Positions 51,906-61,621 are shown, counted from the first letter of the stretch. The stretch: 64,000 bases of DNA from Variovorax sp. PMC12 (GCF_003019815.1 NZ_CP027773.1:693001-757000), one strand, 5' to 3'. Program-made: numbers and translations. Notes: generated from the letters alone by a model not told the origin.

Positions 51906-54044
51906 ATGCAATCCGACCCCGCAGATCCGTCGCTCGACGTCGCTGCGCCCACGTTCACGCTGCTGGACCGCGATCACAGCATCCTGTCATTCAACGAGCG
52001 CGTGCTCGACTGGGCGCATCGGACCGAAGTGCCGCTCATCGAACGGCTGCGCTATCTTTGTATTGTTTCGTCGAATCTCGACGAGTTCTTCGAAGTCCGT
52101 GCCGCGCCGCACCTGATCGCGGGCAGCGCCGGCGATCACAAGGGCACCTACACCGTCGAGTCGTTCGAGCGGCTGGCCGAGGCGGCCCACACGCTCGTGG
52201 CGCGGCAGTACGCGCTGTACAACGACGAGCTGATGCCGACTTTCGCCACGCACGGCATCCACATCATTTCGCACGGTGAACGCAATCCGGCGCAGCGCAA
52301 GTGGGTCAGCGAGTATTTCGAGCGCGAAGTGCGTCCGCTGCTGATTCCCGTCGGGCTGGACCCCGCGCATCCGTTTCCTCAGGTGGCGAACAAGTCGCTC
52401 AACTTCATCGTGAGGCTGGGCGGCAAGGACGCCTTCGGGCGCGAAAACCCCATCCAGATCGTGAAGGTGCCCCGTGTGCTGCCGCGCCTGATCAAGATGC
52501 CTGCCAAGGTGTCGGATGGCAAGACGCTGTTCGTGGCGCTGTCGAGCGTCGTGCGGGCGCACCTGTCGAGCATGTTCCCCGGCCGCGAGGTGGGCGACTT
52601 CTCCCAATTCCGCGTCACGCGGCATTCCGACCTTGCGGTGGACGAGGAAGACGTCAAGAACCTGCGCACCGCCTTGCGCCAGGGATTGCAGCACCGGCAC
52701 TACGGCCAGGCTGTGCGTCTCGAGGTGTCGGCGAGCTGTGCGGAGTCGCTGGCGAGCTTCCTGCTGGCGCAGTTCAATCTGCCGCCTCAGGCCCTCTACC
52801 GCGTGCACGGGCCGGTGAACCTGGCCCGGTTCGCGCAACTCGCGGATCTGCTCGACGAACCCAAGCTGCGCTTTCCGCCGTACCCGGCGTCCTACCCGGT
52901 CACGCTGTCGCCGTCGCAGTCGTTCTTCGAAAGGCTGCAGCGTAGCGACGTACTCATTCACCAGCCTTTCGAGAGCTTCGACGGCGTGCTCGCGTTCCTG
53001 CGCGAGGCGGTACTCGATCCGCAGGTTCTGGCGATCAAGCAGACCATCTACCGCACCGGCGCCGACTCGGTGCTGATGGATCTCCTGCGTGAAGCGGTGC
53101 GCCGCGGCAAGGAAGTCACGGTGGTGGTGGAGCTGAAGGCACGCTTCGACGAAGAGGCCAACATCAACTGGGCTGAAATGCTCGAGTCGATCGGCGCGCA
53201 GGTGGTTTACGGCGTGGTCGGCCTGAAGACCCACGCCAAGATGCTGCTGGTGACTCGCCGCGAGGGCAAGCAGATGCGCCGCTATGGCCATCTTTCCACC
53301 GGCAACTACAACCCGCGCACCGCCAAGCTCTATACCGACATCAGCCACCTCACGGCCGACCCGCTGCTGACGGCCGACATGGAGACCGTGTTCGTGCACC
53401 TCGCGAGCCAGAGCCGGTTGCCCAAGCTCAACCGCATGTGGCTGGCGCCGTTCGACCTGCACAAGAACCTCGTCACCCAGATCGACGCGCTTGGCGTGGC
53501 GGCTGCGGCTGGCCATGCGACGCGCATCGTCGCCAAGATGAACGCGCTGACCGACGAGGAGATCATCGCCGCGCTGATTCGCGCAGGGCAGAAGGGCGTG
53601 AAGATCGACCTGATCGTGCGCGGCGCCTGCACGCTGCCGGCGCAGGTGCCGGGGGTGACCGACAACATCCGGGTGCGCTCGGTGATCGGGCGCTTCCTAG
53701 AGCATTCGCGGGTCTTCTACTTCCGCAATGGCGAAGACGAGTCGCTCTACCTGTCGAGCGCCGACTGGATGAACCGCAACATGATGCGTCGCATCGAGCT
53801 CGCCTGGCCCGTGACCGACCCGGGGCTGCGCCAGCGCCTGATCGACGAATGCCTGGTGGCTTATCTGCACGATGGACGCGACGCCTGGGATCTGGGCGGC
53901 GATGGCATCTATACCCGCGTCGACCACGACACGCATGCGGGCGAGGCGGGTGCTTCCCGAGCGATCGAGGCGCACGGCGCACAAGCTGCGCTGATGAATC
54001 GCTATGCATCCCGAGCGCACATCCGGGATGCATCCGGCAACTGA
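51906..54044 (+). CDS. ppk: Polyphosphate kinase 1
   Basis: 712 residues from ATG 51906 (MQSDPADPSLD). A longer frame from 51723 overlaps olsB by 4 bases, but its first 61 residues run through the TGTCAT palindromes and have no family match, so I take the later start. PPK1 reversibly makes polyphosphate from ATP. Blocks present: HSILSFNERVLDWA, FEVRAAPHLIAG, PFESFDGVLAFLREAV, KTHAKMLLVTRREG and YGHLSTGNYNPRTAK, the latter two holding the histidine pair used for autophosphorylation. sixA follows. Confidence 0.93.
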   Translation: MQSDPADPSLDVAAPTFTLLDRDHSILSFNERVLDWAHRTEVPLIERLRYLCIVSSNLDEFFEVRAAPHLIAGSAGDHKGTYTVESFERLAEAAHTLVARQYALYNDELMPTFATHGIHIISHGERNPAQRKWVSEYFEREVRPLLIPVGLDPAHPFPQVANKSLNFIVRLGGKDAFGRENPIQIVKVPRVLPRLIKMPAKVSDGKTLFVALSSVVRAHLSSMFPGREVGDFSQFRVTRHSDLAVDEEDVKNLRTALRQGLQHRHYGQAVRLEVSASCAESLASFLLAQFNLPPQALYRVHGPVNLARFAQLADLLDEPKLRFPPYPASYPVTLSPSQSFFERLQRSDVLIHQPFESFDGVLAFLREAVLDPQVLAIKQTIYRTGADSVLMDLLREAVRRGKEVTVVVELKARFDEEANINWAEMLESIGAQVVYGVVGLKTHAKMLLVTRREGKQMRRYGHLSTGNYNPRTAKLYTDISHLTADPLLTADMETVFVHLASQSRLPKLNRMWLAPFDLHKNLVTQIDALGVAAAAGHATRIVAKMNALTDEEIIAALIRAGQKGVKIDLIVRGACTLPAQVPGVTDNIRVRSVIGRFLEHSRVFYFRNGEDESLYLSSADWMNRNMMRRIELAWPVTDPGLRQRLIDECLVAYLHDGRDAWDLGGDGIYTRVDHDTHAGEAGASRAIEAHGAQAALMNRYASRAHIRDASGN

Positions 54045-54057
54045 AGACCGAAAGACG

Positions 54058-54525
54058 ATGACCATGGACTTGATCTTCTGGCGCCACGCCGAAGCCGAGG
54101 ACTGGACCGAGGGTTGCGACGACATGCAACGCTCCCTCACTGCGCGCGGCGAGAAGCAGGCCAAGCGCATGGCGACCTGGCTCGACCGTCAGTTGCCGGA
54201 CGGCACGAGGATCATCTGCAGCCCCGCACGGCGCTGCGAGCAGACGGCTCTTGCGCTGGGCCGAAAGTACAAGCTCCGCGCCGAGCTGGCACCTGACACC
54301 ACGACCGAGGCGTTGCTCGGCGCGGCCGGCTGGCCCAACGGCAAGTCGGTGGTGCTGATGATCGGCCATCAGCCGTCCGTGGGGCAGGCGATTTCGCTGC
54401 TGCTGGGCCTCAAGCAGGACAGCTGCCCGGTGCGCAAGGGTTCGCTCTGGTGGATCCGCACACGCGAGCGTGACGGCGACGTGCAGACCGTCGTGGTGAC
54501 GGTGCAGTCGCCGGAACTGCTCTGA
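54058..54525 (+). CDS. sixA: Phosphohistidine phosphatase SixA
   Basis: 155 residues from ATG 54058 (ATG 54064 is equally possible). The RHG motif is seen in FWRHAEAED and the second His in MIGHQPSVGQ; SPARRCEQTA holds the phosphate-binding Arg. SixA dephosphorylates phosphohistidine on phosphotransfer proteins. It follows ppk1 by 13 bases, a common arrangement in Burkholderiales, suggesting link with polyphosphate or PTS-nitrogen signalling. Confidence 0.9.
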   Translation: MTMDLIFWRHAEAEDWTEGCDDMQRSLTARGEKQAKRMATWLDRQLPDGTRIICSPARRCEQTALALGRKYKLRAELAPDTTTEALLGAAGWPNGKSVVLMIGHQPSVGQAISLLLGLKQDSCPVRKGSLWWIRTRERDGDVQTVVVTVQSPELL

Positions 54526-54543
54526 ACGTGGCGCTGGCGCGGC

Positions 54544-56064
54544 TCAGCAGCCGCTGAGTTCGACGCGCCAGCTGCTGGTCTTCTGCCAGGCCAGCACTTC
54601 TTCGCGCAACAGGTGAGCCGACTGCGGATAGGCCTCGGCCCAGTCTGGCGCGCAGGCGATCGTGAAGGCGCGGGCGCCCAGCGCCGCCAGATGCAGTGCC
54701 TGGGGATCGGGATCGCGCCGCGCATGGCACAGGATGACCGCGAGCCGCAGCGACAGCAGCTGCATCACGAAGGTCTCGTCGTCCAGTGCCGCCTCTAGCT
54801 TGCGCAGTTTGCCGCGTTGACCCAGCACCAACTGGCCCAGCGCGTGCATTTCGTTCACTGCAAAGCCGGGCGCGTCGGCGTTGTCGAGGATGTAGGCGCC
54901 GTGCTTGTGGTAATCGCTGTGCGAGATCTGGGTGCCGATTTCGTGCAATTGCGCCGCCCAGCCCAGCTTGCGCAACGCACGGCCGGCACGGTTCGAGCTG
55001 TTTCCTCCGCGGGCCGCCGGGGCAAGTTGCAGGAAGAGGCTGGCAGCAGTGTCGCCCACGCGCTTGGCCTGTGCCGCATCGACGGTGAAGCGGTTGGCCA
55101 GCCGTGCGACCGTGGCGGTGCGCATGTCGGCCACGCTTTCGTCGCGTTCCAGCAATTCGTAGAGCACGCCGTGGCGCAGTGCGCCCTGGGCGACCTTCAT
55201 TTCCTGAATGTCGAGCAGATCGAACACCGCACGCAGAACGCTGACGCCACCGCCGATGACGGCCTTGCGGTCTTCGCGCATGCCGTCCATGCGCAGCTTG
55301 TCGGCGCTGCCGGCCTTCAGAAGGCGGTCGAGCAGCCAGTCGAGGCCTTCGCGTGTGACGAGCCCGGGTTCGCCTCCCGCCGCGGCCAGCACGTCGCCGA
55401 CCGCGCCGATGGTGCCGGAGGCGCCATACGCCACGTCCCATTGGTCGCGGGTGTAGGTGGCGAGCGCGTCGTCCAGCACGGCCTTGGCCGCCACCTCGGC
55501 CGCGCGGAAGGCCGTGGGGGTGAACAGGCCTTCGCCGAAGTGCTTCATCGACCAGGCCACGCTGCCGACGCGATACGACTCCATGCGGTCGGCCTCCAGC
55601 GCGTGGCCGATGATCATTTCGGTGGAGCGCCCGCCGATGTCGACGACCAGGCGGCGCTCGCTGTCTGATGCATCGGTGTGCGGCAGCATGTGCGCCACGC
55701 CCTGATAGATCAGGCGGGCTTCTTCGCGCCCGGGGATCACGTCGATGCCGAAACCCAGAATGGTGCGCGCACGCAGCAAGAACTCTTCGCGGTTGCGTGC
55801 CTCGCGCAACGTCTGGGTGGCGACGGCACGGACCTGCGAGCGCTTGAAGCCCGCGAGGCGCTCGCCGAAGCGGGCAAGCGCATCCCAGCCGCGCTGCATG
55901 GCCTCGGTGGTGAGGTTGCGCGCGCTGTCGAGGCCGTTGCCCTGGCGCACCGTCTCCTTGAGGTATTCGGTGCGATGAATCTGACCATGGTCGACCTGTC
56001 CGATTTCCAGCCTGAAGCTGTTCGAACCCAGATCGACCGCTGCGAGGCGGGTGCCGTTTTGCAT
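54544..56064 (-). CDS. ppx: Exopolyphosphatase (Ppx/GppA family)
   Basis: 506 residues. The Ppx/GppA ASKHA blocks are present: AVDLGSNSFRLEIG (phosphate 1), VDIGGRSTEMIIG (phosphate 2) and GASGTIGAVGDVL. The C-terminal half is an HD-like domain (AQLHEIGTQISHSDYHKHGA). It releases phosphate from polyphosphate ends, or converts pppGpp to ppGpp. It is convergent with sixA and divergent from pstS; the 249-base gap between holds Pho-box-like repeats in both directions. Confidence 0.93.
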   Translation of the reverse strand: MQNGTRLAAVDLGSNSFRLEIGQVDHGQIHRTEYLKETVRQGNGLDSARNLTTEAMQRGWDALARFGERLAGFKRSQVRAVATQTLREARNREEFLLRARTILGFGIDVIPGREEARLIYQGVAHMLPHTDASDSERRLVVDIGGRSTEMIIGHALEADRMESYRVGSVAWSMKHFGEGLFTPTAFRAAEVAAKAVLDDALATYTRDQWDVAYGASGTIGAVGDVLAAAGGEPGLVTREGLDWLLDRLLKAGSADKLRMDGMREDRKAVIGGGVSVLRAVFDLLDIQEMKVAQGALRHGVLYELLERDESVADMRTATVARLANRFTVDAAQAKRVGDTAASLFLQLAPAARGGNSSNRAGRALRKLGWAAQLHEIGTQISHSDYHKHGAYILDNADAPGFAVNEMHALGQLVLGQRGKLRKLEAALDDETFVMQLLSLRLAVILCHARRDPDPQALHLAALGARAFTIACAPDWAEAYPQSAHLLREEVLAWQKTSSWRVELSGC

Positions 56065-56164
56065 TTTGTAGTGGAGAGGGCGGTTGTCTGAATCGTAGCG
56101 CCGTGACAGAACGCGCCGCCCTCGAGTCTCATCACGGCAGGGGGTTGGAGGCTAGGCGCAGTGC

Positions 56165-56182
56165 ATGACGGTTATGTGACAG
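56165..56182 (-). promoter_or_regulatory. Pho-box-like direct repeat facing ppx
   Basis: Read on the minus strand: CTGTCAC-ATAA-CCGTCAT, two 7-base half-sites 11 bases apart, as in the consensus CTGTCAT-N4-CTGTCAC. It lies about 100 bases before the ppx ATG, so ppx may belong to the PhoB regulon together with pst. Confidence 0.55.
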
Positions 56183-56231
56183 CGTCACACAAGTCACTGC
56201 GGGATTGCAGTCATTTTCCCTCGACAGAGGG

Positions 56232-56249
56232 GTGTCATATTGATGTCAC
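56232..56249 (+). promoter_or_regulatory. Pho box upstream of pstS
   Basis: GTGTCAT-ATTG-ATGTCAC: two half-sites matching TGTCAt/TGTCAc exactly at their cores with 11-base periodicity. It lies 65 bases before the pstS ATG, the standard place for PhoB activation. Confidence 0.75.
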
Positions 56250-56313
56250 AGAAGCTTTTTAGAGTCCGTCCCAAGCCCGAAAGGGACTACTTCTTACTTC
56301 TAAAGGAAGCTTC

Positions 56314-57348
56314 ATGAAAACGACGTTCAAATTTGCAACCGCCGGCCTCCTGGCCGCGATGTTCACCATTCCCGCCTTCGCACAAGACGTTACCGGCGCT
56401 GGCGCCAGCTTCCCGGCACCGCTGTACGCCAAGTGGGCTTCCGATTTCAACAAGGCCACCGGCGTCAAGATCAACTACCAGTCGGTCGGCTCGGGTGCCG
56501 GCATCAAGCAGATCGAAGCCAAGACCGTCGATTTCGGCGCTTCGGACGCTCCCCTGAAGGACGACGAGCTGCAAGCCAAGGGCCTGATGCAGTTCCCCAC
56601 CGTCATCGGCGGCGTGATCCCCGTGGTCAACATCCAGGGCATCAAGCCCGGTGAACTGAAGCTCAACGGCCAGGTCCTGGGCGACATCTACCTCGGCAAG
56701 ATCACCAAGTGGAACGACCCCGCCATCAAGGCCCTGAATGGTTCGCTGGCTCTGCCTGACGCCGCCATCGCCCCGGTTCGCCGCGCAGACGGTTCGGGCA
56801 CCAGCTTCCTGTTCACCAACTACCTGAGCAAGGTCAACGCCGAGTGGAAGACCAAGGTCGGCGAAGGCACTGCCGTGAACTGGCCCACCGGCGCGGGCGG
56901 CAAGGGTAACGAAGGCGTTGCCGCTTTCGTGAACCGCCTGCCCAATTCGATCGGCTACGTCGAATACGCCTACGTCAAGCAGAACAAGATGACGTACGCA
57001 CAAATGCAGAACGCCGCCGGCAACTTCGTGTCGCCCGACGACTCCGCCTTCAAGGCCGCCGCTGCCGGCGCCGACTGGAACAAGAGCTTCTACCAGGTGC
57101 TGACCAACCAGGCCGACAAGGGCGCATGGCCGATCACCGGCGCGACCTTCATCCTGATGCACAAGGTGCAGGACAAGCCCGCCAACGCGACCACCGTGCT
57201 GAAGTTCTTCGACTGGGCCTACAAGAGCGGCGACAAGACGGCCGACGACCTCGACTACGTGCCGATGCCCGACGCCGTGAAGGCATCCATCGCCAAGGCA
57301 TGGGGTGATGTGAAGGATGCGTCGGGCAAGGCCGTCGCTTACAAGTAA
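56314..57348 (+). CDS. pstS: Phosphate-binding protein PstS
   Basis: 344 residues. Cleavable signal (LLAAMFTIPAFAQ), then the PstS opening VTGAGASFPAPLYAKWASDF. The phosphate ligands are in SVGSGAGIKQI, FGASDAPL and RADGSGTSFLFTNYLS. It captures phosphate in the periplasm for PstCAB. First gene of the pst-phoU-phoBR series, under a clear Pho box. Confidence 0.96.
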   Translation: MKTTFKFATAGLLAAMFTIPAFAQDVTGAGASFPAPLYAKWASDFNKATGVKINYQSVGSGAGIKQIEAKTVDFGASDAPLKDDELQAKGLMQFPTVIGGVIPVVNIQGIKPGELKLNGQVLGDIYLGKITKWNDPAIKALNGSLALPDAAIAPVRRADGSGTSFLFTNYLSKVNAEWKTKVGEGTAVNWPTGAGGKGNEGVAAFVNRLPNSIGYVEYAYVKQNKMTYAQMQNAAGNFVSPDDSAFKAAAAGADWNKSFYQVLTNQADKGAWPITGATFILMHKVQDKPANATTVLKFFDWAYKSGDKTADDLDYVPMPDAVKASIAKAWGDVKDASGKAVAYK

Positions 57349-57378
57349 TACAACCCATCAGTCCAGAACGGCGCGCCC

Positions 57379-58461
57379 ATGAGCAATTCTTCGCTCGAGG
57401 ACGCGCCGCTTTCGTCTTTGCCGGAGCGACCCGTGTCATCCACTTTCCCCGCCGCAGGCGCCTCACTCGACCTCGCGGCCGAGCGCGGCCGCGTTACCGC
57501 CCCTCCGCCCCCCGTCAAGGCTCCGCGCTCCGGCCCGATGGCCGATCGCTTGTTCGGCTGGGCTGCCAAGGGCGCCGCGCTGCTGACGCTCGCGATGCTC
57601 ATCGGCATCCTGCTGTCGCTGATCGTCGGCGCATGGCCCGCCATTTCCAAGTACGGCCTCGGCTTCCTCACGAGCAGCGTGTGGGACCCGGTGAAGGACG
57701 AGTACGGCGGCCTGGTCATGATCTACGGCACGCTGGCCACCTCGATCATCGCGCTGGTGATCGCCGTGCCCGTGAGCTTCGGCATCGCGCTGTTCCTTAC
57801 CGAACTTTCGCCCAACTGGCTCAAGCGCCCGCTGGGTACGGCCATCGAATTGCTGGCGGCGGTGCCTTCCATCGTCTACGGCATGTGGGGCCTTCTGGTG
57901 TTCGGCCCGATCCTGTCGACCTGGGTGCAGCAGCCGCTGCAGAAGCTGCTCACCGGCGTGCCGTACCTCGGCGCCCTGGTGTCCGGCCCGCCCGTCGGCA
58001 TCGGCATCCTTTCGGCCGGCATCATCCTCGCGATCATGATCATCCCGTTCATCGCCTCGGTGATGCGCGACGTGTTCGAGGTGACGCCTCCGCTGCTCAA
58101 GGAATCGGCCTACGGCCTGGGCTCCACCACCTGGGAAGTCGTGTCCAAGGTCGTGCTGCCGTACACCAAAGCCGGCGTCATCGGCGGCATCATGCTCGGC
58201 CTCGGCCGGGCGCTGGGTGAAACGATGGCGGTCACGTTCGTGATCGGCAACATGAACCAGCTCAACTCCCTTTCCGTGTTCGAGGCTGCCAACAGCATCA
58301 CCTCGGCGCTCGCCAACGAATTCGCCGAAGCCGGCGCCGGCCTGCACCAGGCCGCGCTGATGTACCTCGGCCTCGTGCTGTTCTTCATCACCTTCGTCGT
58401 GCTGTCGCTGTCGAAGATGCTGCTTGCCAAGATGAAGAAGAGCGAAGGAACCAAGTCGTGA
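57379..58461 (+). CDS. pstC: Phosphate ABC transporter permease PstC
   Basis: 360 residues, six core membrane segments. An N-terminal Pro/Ala-rich extension of ~55 residues precedes the first membrane segment (GAALLTLAMLIGILLSLIVG), so the protein is longer than E. coli PstC. The coupling block LLKESAYGLGSTTWEVV is intact. The stop overlaps the pstA start by 4 bases. Confidence 0.95.
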   Translation: MSNSSLEDAPLSSLPERPVSSTFPAAGASLDLAAERGRVTAPPPPVKAPRSGPMADRLFGWAAKGAALLTLAMLIGILLSLIVGAWPAISKYGLGFLTSSVWDPVKDEYGGLVMIYGTLATSIIALVIAVPVSFGIALFLTELSPNWLKRPLGTAIELLAAVPSIVYGMWGLLVFGPILSTWVQQPLQKLLTGVPYLGALVSGPPVGIGILSAGIILAIMIIPFIASVMRDVFEVTPPLLKESAYGLGSTTWEVVSKVVLPYTKAGVIGGIMLGLGRALGETMAVTFVIGNMNQLNSLSVFEAANSITSALANEFAEAGAGLHQAALMYLGLVLFFITFVVLSLSKMLLAKMKKSEGTKS

Positions 58462-59342
58462 GCACCGCGCAAAACCTCCTGAGCGCCAAGGCGCTCGCCG
58501 AAACGCGCCAGGCCAAGTTCGCCTCGCGCAACCGCGTCAACAAGATCGCGCTGACGCTGTCGCTCGCAGCCATGGCTTTCGGCGTGTTCTGGCTGGTCTG
58601 GATCCTGTGGGAAACGCTGCGCCAGGGCGTCGGCGGCCTGGCCATCGCCACCTTCACCGAAATGACCCCGCCGCCGAACGAAGCGGGCGGCATCGCGAAT
58701 GCGATCTTCGGTTCGTTCGTGATGGTGATGCTCGCCACCTTCGTGGGCACGCCCATCGGCATCATGGCCGGCATCTACCTGGCCGAGTACAACCCCAAGG
58801 GCTGGCTGGCCTCGGTCACGCGCTTCGTCAACGACATCCTGCTGTCGGCGCCGTCGATCGTGATCGGCCTGTTCGTCTATGCCGTGGTGGTGGCCTACTT
58901 CAAGACCTTCTCGGGTCTGGCCGGCGCCCTTGCGCTGGCGCTGATCGTGATTCCGGTGGTGATCCGCACCACCGAGAACATGCTGCAGCTGGTGCCGCCG
59001 GGCCTGCGCGAGGCGGCCTACGCTCTGGGCACGCCCAAATGGAAGGTCATTCTCAGCATCACGCTGCGTGCCGCCCGTGCCGGTGTGGTCACCGGTGTGC
59101 TGCTGGCTGTGGCCCGCATCGCCGGCGAAACCGCACCGCTGCTCTTCACCGCGCTGAACAACCAGTTCTGGACCGCCGACGTGAGCCAGCCGATGGCCAG
59201 CCTGCCGGTCACGATCTTCAAGTTCGCAATGAGCCCGTACGAGAACTGGCAACAGCTGGCCTGGGCCGGCGTGTTCCTGATCACCGTCGCCGTGCTCGCC
59301 CTCAATATCCTGGCGCGGGTCCTGACGCGCAACAAACACTAA
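58458..59342 (+). CDS. pstA: Phosphate ABC transporter permease PstA
   Basis: 294 residues, GTG start within the pstC stop (GTGA). Six membrane segments; coupling loop LREAAYALGTPKWKVI. Partner of PstC in the phosphate channel. Followed 17 bases later by pstB. Confidence 0.95.
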   Translation: MSTAQNLLSAKALAETRQAKFASRNRVNKIALTLSLAAMAFGVFWLVWILWETLRQGVGGLAIATFTEMTPPPNEAGGIANAIFGSFVMVMLATFVGTPIGIMAGIYLAEYNPKGWLASVTRFVNDILLSAPSIVIGLFVYAVVVAYFKTFSGLAGALALALIVIPVVIRTTENMLQLVPPGLREAAYALGTPKWKVILSITLRAARAGVVTGVLLAVARIAGETAPLLFTALNNQFWTADVSQPMASLPVTIFKFAMSPYENWQQLAWAGVFLITVAVLALNILARVLTRNKH

Positions 59343-59359
59343 ATCAAGAAGACGCCAAC

Positions 59360-60139
59360 ATGCCAAATACCGTCGCACAACCGTCGCGCTCGAAGATCTC
59401 GGTCAAGGACCTGAACTTCTACTACGGCAAGTTCCACGCGCTCAAGGGCATCAACCTTGAGATCCCCGAGAACAAGGTCACGGCCTTCATCGGTCCGTCG
59501 GGCTGCGGCAAGTCGACCTTGCTGCGCACCTTCAACCGCATGTTCGAGCTCTATCCCGAACAGCGCGCCGAAGGCACCATTGCCCTGGACGGCGAGAACC
59601 TGCTCACCTCCAAGCAGGACGTGGCGCTGATCCGCGCCAAGGTCGGCATGGTGTTCCAGAAGCCCACGCCGTTCCCGATGTCGATCTACGACAACATCGC
59701 CTTCGGCGTGAAGCTGTTCGAGAACCTCTCGGCCAGCGAAATGGACGACCGCGTGGAATGGGCCCTGAAGAAGGCCGCCCTGTGGACCGAAGTGCGCGAC
59801 AAGCTGCAGCAAAGCGGCTCGGGCCTCTCCGGCGGCCAGCAGCAGCGCCTGTGCATTGCACGCGGCATTGCCATCAAGCCCGAAGTGCTGCTGCTCGACG
59901 AACCCTGCTCGGCGCTCGACCCGATCTCCACCGCGAAGATCGAGGAACTGATCGCCGAGCTGAAAAACGAGTACACGGTGGTCATCGTGACGCATAACAT
60001 GCAGCAGGCCGCCCGCTGCAGCGACTACACCGCGTACATGTACCTCGGCGACCTGATCGAATTCGGCGCCACCGAACAGATGTTCTTCAAGCCGCAGCGC
60101 AAGGAGACCGAGGACTACATCACCGGCCGCTTCGGTTGA
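59360..60139 (+). CDS. pstB: Phosphate ABC transporter ATPase PstB
   Basis: 259 residues. Walker A GPSGCGKSTLLRTFNRM, signature LSGGQQQRLCIARG, Walker B LLLDEPCSALDP, switch THNMQQAARCSDY: all PstB-specific. Powers PstCA and, with PhoU, signals phosphate status to PhoR. Confidence 0.97.
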   Translation: MPNTVAQPSRSKISVKDLNFYYGKFHALKGINLEIPENKVTAFIGPSGCGKSTLLRTFNRMFELYPEQRAEGTIALDGENLLTSKQDVALIRAKVGMVFQKPTPFPMSIYDNIAFGVKLFENLSASEMDDRVEWALKKAALWTEVRDKLQQSGSGLSGGQQQRLCIARGIAIKPEVLLLDEPCSALDPISTAKIEELIAELKNEYTVVIVTHNMQQAARCSDYTAYMYLGDLIEFGATEQMFFKPQRKETEDYITGRFG

Positions 60140-60155
60140 AGTCAAAGGAGACAAC

Positions 60156-60857
60156 ATGACCGAGAAACACCTTTCCAGCCAGTTCGACAGCGAACTCAAC
60201 GGCGTCTCGTCGCGCGTGATGGAGCTCGGCGGCATGGTCGAGTCGCAGATCCACCAGGCTGTGTACGCGCTGCTGCAGTTCGACTCCGACGCCGCCGACC
60301 GCGTGATGGAGACCGAGCATCGCGTCAACGCGATGGAGATCGACATCGACCGCGAACTGTCGTCGATCATCGCGCGCCGCCAGCCCACGGCCCGCGACCT
60401 GCGCCTGCTGATCGCCATCAGCAAGACCACCGCCAACCTCGAGCGCGTGGGCGACGAGGCCAACAAGATCGCGCGCATGGTCAAGTCGATCATCGAGAGC
60501 GGTTCGGCCCGCCAGTTGCCGACGACCGAACTGCGCATAGCTGCAGACCTTGCTTCCGGCCTGCTGCGCACCGCGCTGGATGCGTTCGCGCGCCTGGACA
60601 CGGCCGCCGCGCTGTCGATCCTGAAGGACGACGACCTGATCGATCGCGAGTTCGACGGTTTCGTGCGCAAGCTGGTCACCTACATGATGGAAGACCCGCG
60701 CACGATTTCCGCCAGCCTCGACCTGCTGTTCCTGGCCAAGGCCATCGAGCGTATCGGCGACCATGCCAAGAACATCGCCGAGTTCATCATCTACATCGTC
60801 AAGGGTGCCGATGTGCGGCACACTTCGATGCAGGAAATCGAGTCCGCGCTGCAGTAA
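60156..60857 (+). CDS. phoU: Phosphate signalling protein PhoU
   Basis: 233 residues with the two PhoU three-helix repeats: residues ~20-105 (VMETEHRVNAMEID, ISKTTANLERVGDEANKIAR) and ~125-220 (FLAKAIERIGDHAKNIAEF). The E/DxxxD metal-cluster motifs in each repeat are intact. It links PstB to PhoR and represses the Pho regulon when phosphate is plentiful. AAAGGAG precedes the ATG. Confidence 0.96.
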   Translation: MTEKHLSSQFDSELNGVSSRVMELGGMVESQIHQAVYALLQFDSDAADRVMETEHRVNAMEIDIDRELSSIIARRQPTARDLRLLIAISKTTANLERVGDEANKIARMVKSIIESGSARQLPTTELRIAADLASGLLRTALDAFARLDTAAALSILKDDDLIDREFDGFVRKLVTYMMEDPRTISASLDLLFLAKAIERIGDHAKNIAEFIIYIVKGADVRHTSMQEIESALQ

Positions 60858-60884
60858 CGACCGCGGCAAGACTCCAAGAAAGCA

Positions 60885-61577
60885 ATGAAGAAACCCCGAG
60901 TCCTGATCGTCGAAGACGAGTCCTCGATCGCCGAGCTGATCGCCGTCAACCTGCGCCACAACGGCTTCGAGCCGATCTGGTCGGAAGATGGCGCCGCGGC
61001 CCAGCGCGAGATTGACGCCTTCCTGCCGGATCTGATCCTGCTCGACTGGATGCTGCCCGGCCAGAGCGGCCTGCAGCTTGCGCGCCAGTGGCGCAAGGAC
61101 CCGCGCACCAAGGCCATCCCGATCCTGATGCTGACGGCGCGCGGCGACGAGCCCGACAAGGTTGCCGGCCTCGACGCCGGTGCCGACGACTACATCACCA
61201 AGCCTTTCTCGACCCAGGAAATGCTGGCCCGCATCCGTGCGGTGCTGCGCCGCCGGGCGCCGGAAGTGGTGACAGAGCGCGTCGAGATCGGCGAACTGGC
61301 GCTCGACACCTCCACCCACCGCGTGACCTGGCAGGGCGGCGCACTGAAGGTCGGCCCGACCGAGTTCAAGCTGCTGGCGTACCTGATGCAGCACGCCGAG
61401 CGCGTGCACAGCCGGGCGCAACTGCTCGACAAGGTGTGGGGCGACCACGTCTACATCGAGGAACGCACGGTCGACGTGCACGTCAAGCGCCTGCGCGAGT
61501 CGCTGGGCGCGGCTGCGCCCATGGTGGAAACCGTGCGCGGAGCGGGCTATCGCCTGACAGCCCAAGTCACGGTTTGA
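60885..61577 (+). CDS. phoB: Phosphate response regulator PhoB
   Basis: 230 residues. Receiver domain with phospho-acceptor Asp54 (LILLDWMLPG), acidic pair ED near residue 10-11 and Lys in YITKPFS. The C-terminal winged helix (~130-228) includes VGPTEFKLLAYLMQH and the recognition helix RTVDVHVKRLRESL. Activates Pho-box promoters such as those upstream of pstS and ppx. Confidence 0.97.
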   Translation: MKKPRVLIVEDESSIAELIAVNLRHNGFEPIWSEDGAAAQREIDAFLPDLILLDWMLPGQSGLQLARQWRKDPRTKAIPILMLTARGDEPDKVAGLDAGADDYITKPFSTQEMLARIRAVLRRRAPEVVTERVEIGELALDTSTHRVTWQGGALKVGPTEFKLLAYLMQHAERVHSRAQLLDKVWGDHVYIEERTVDVHVKRLRESLGAAAPMVETVRGAGYRLTAQVTV

Positions 61578-61621
61578 GCGCCGTGGCTTCCCTCGGCTGC
61601 GGGCGCGGATAATCGCCCGCC

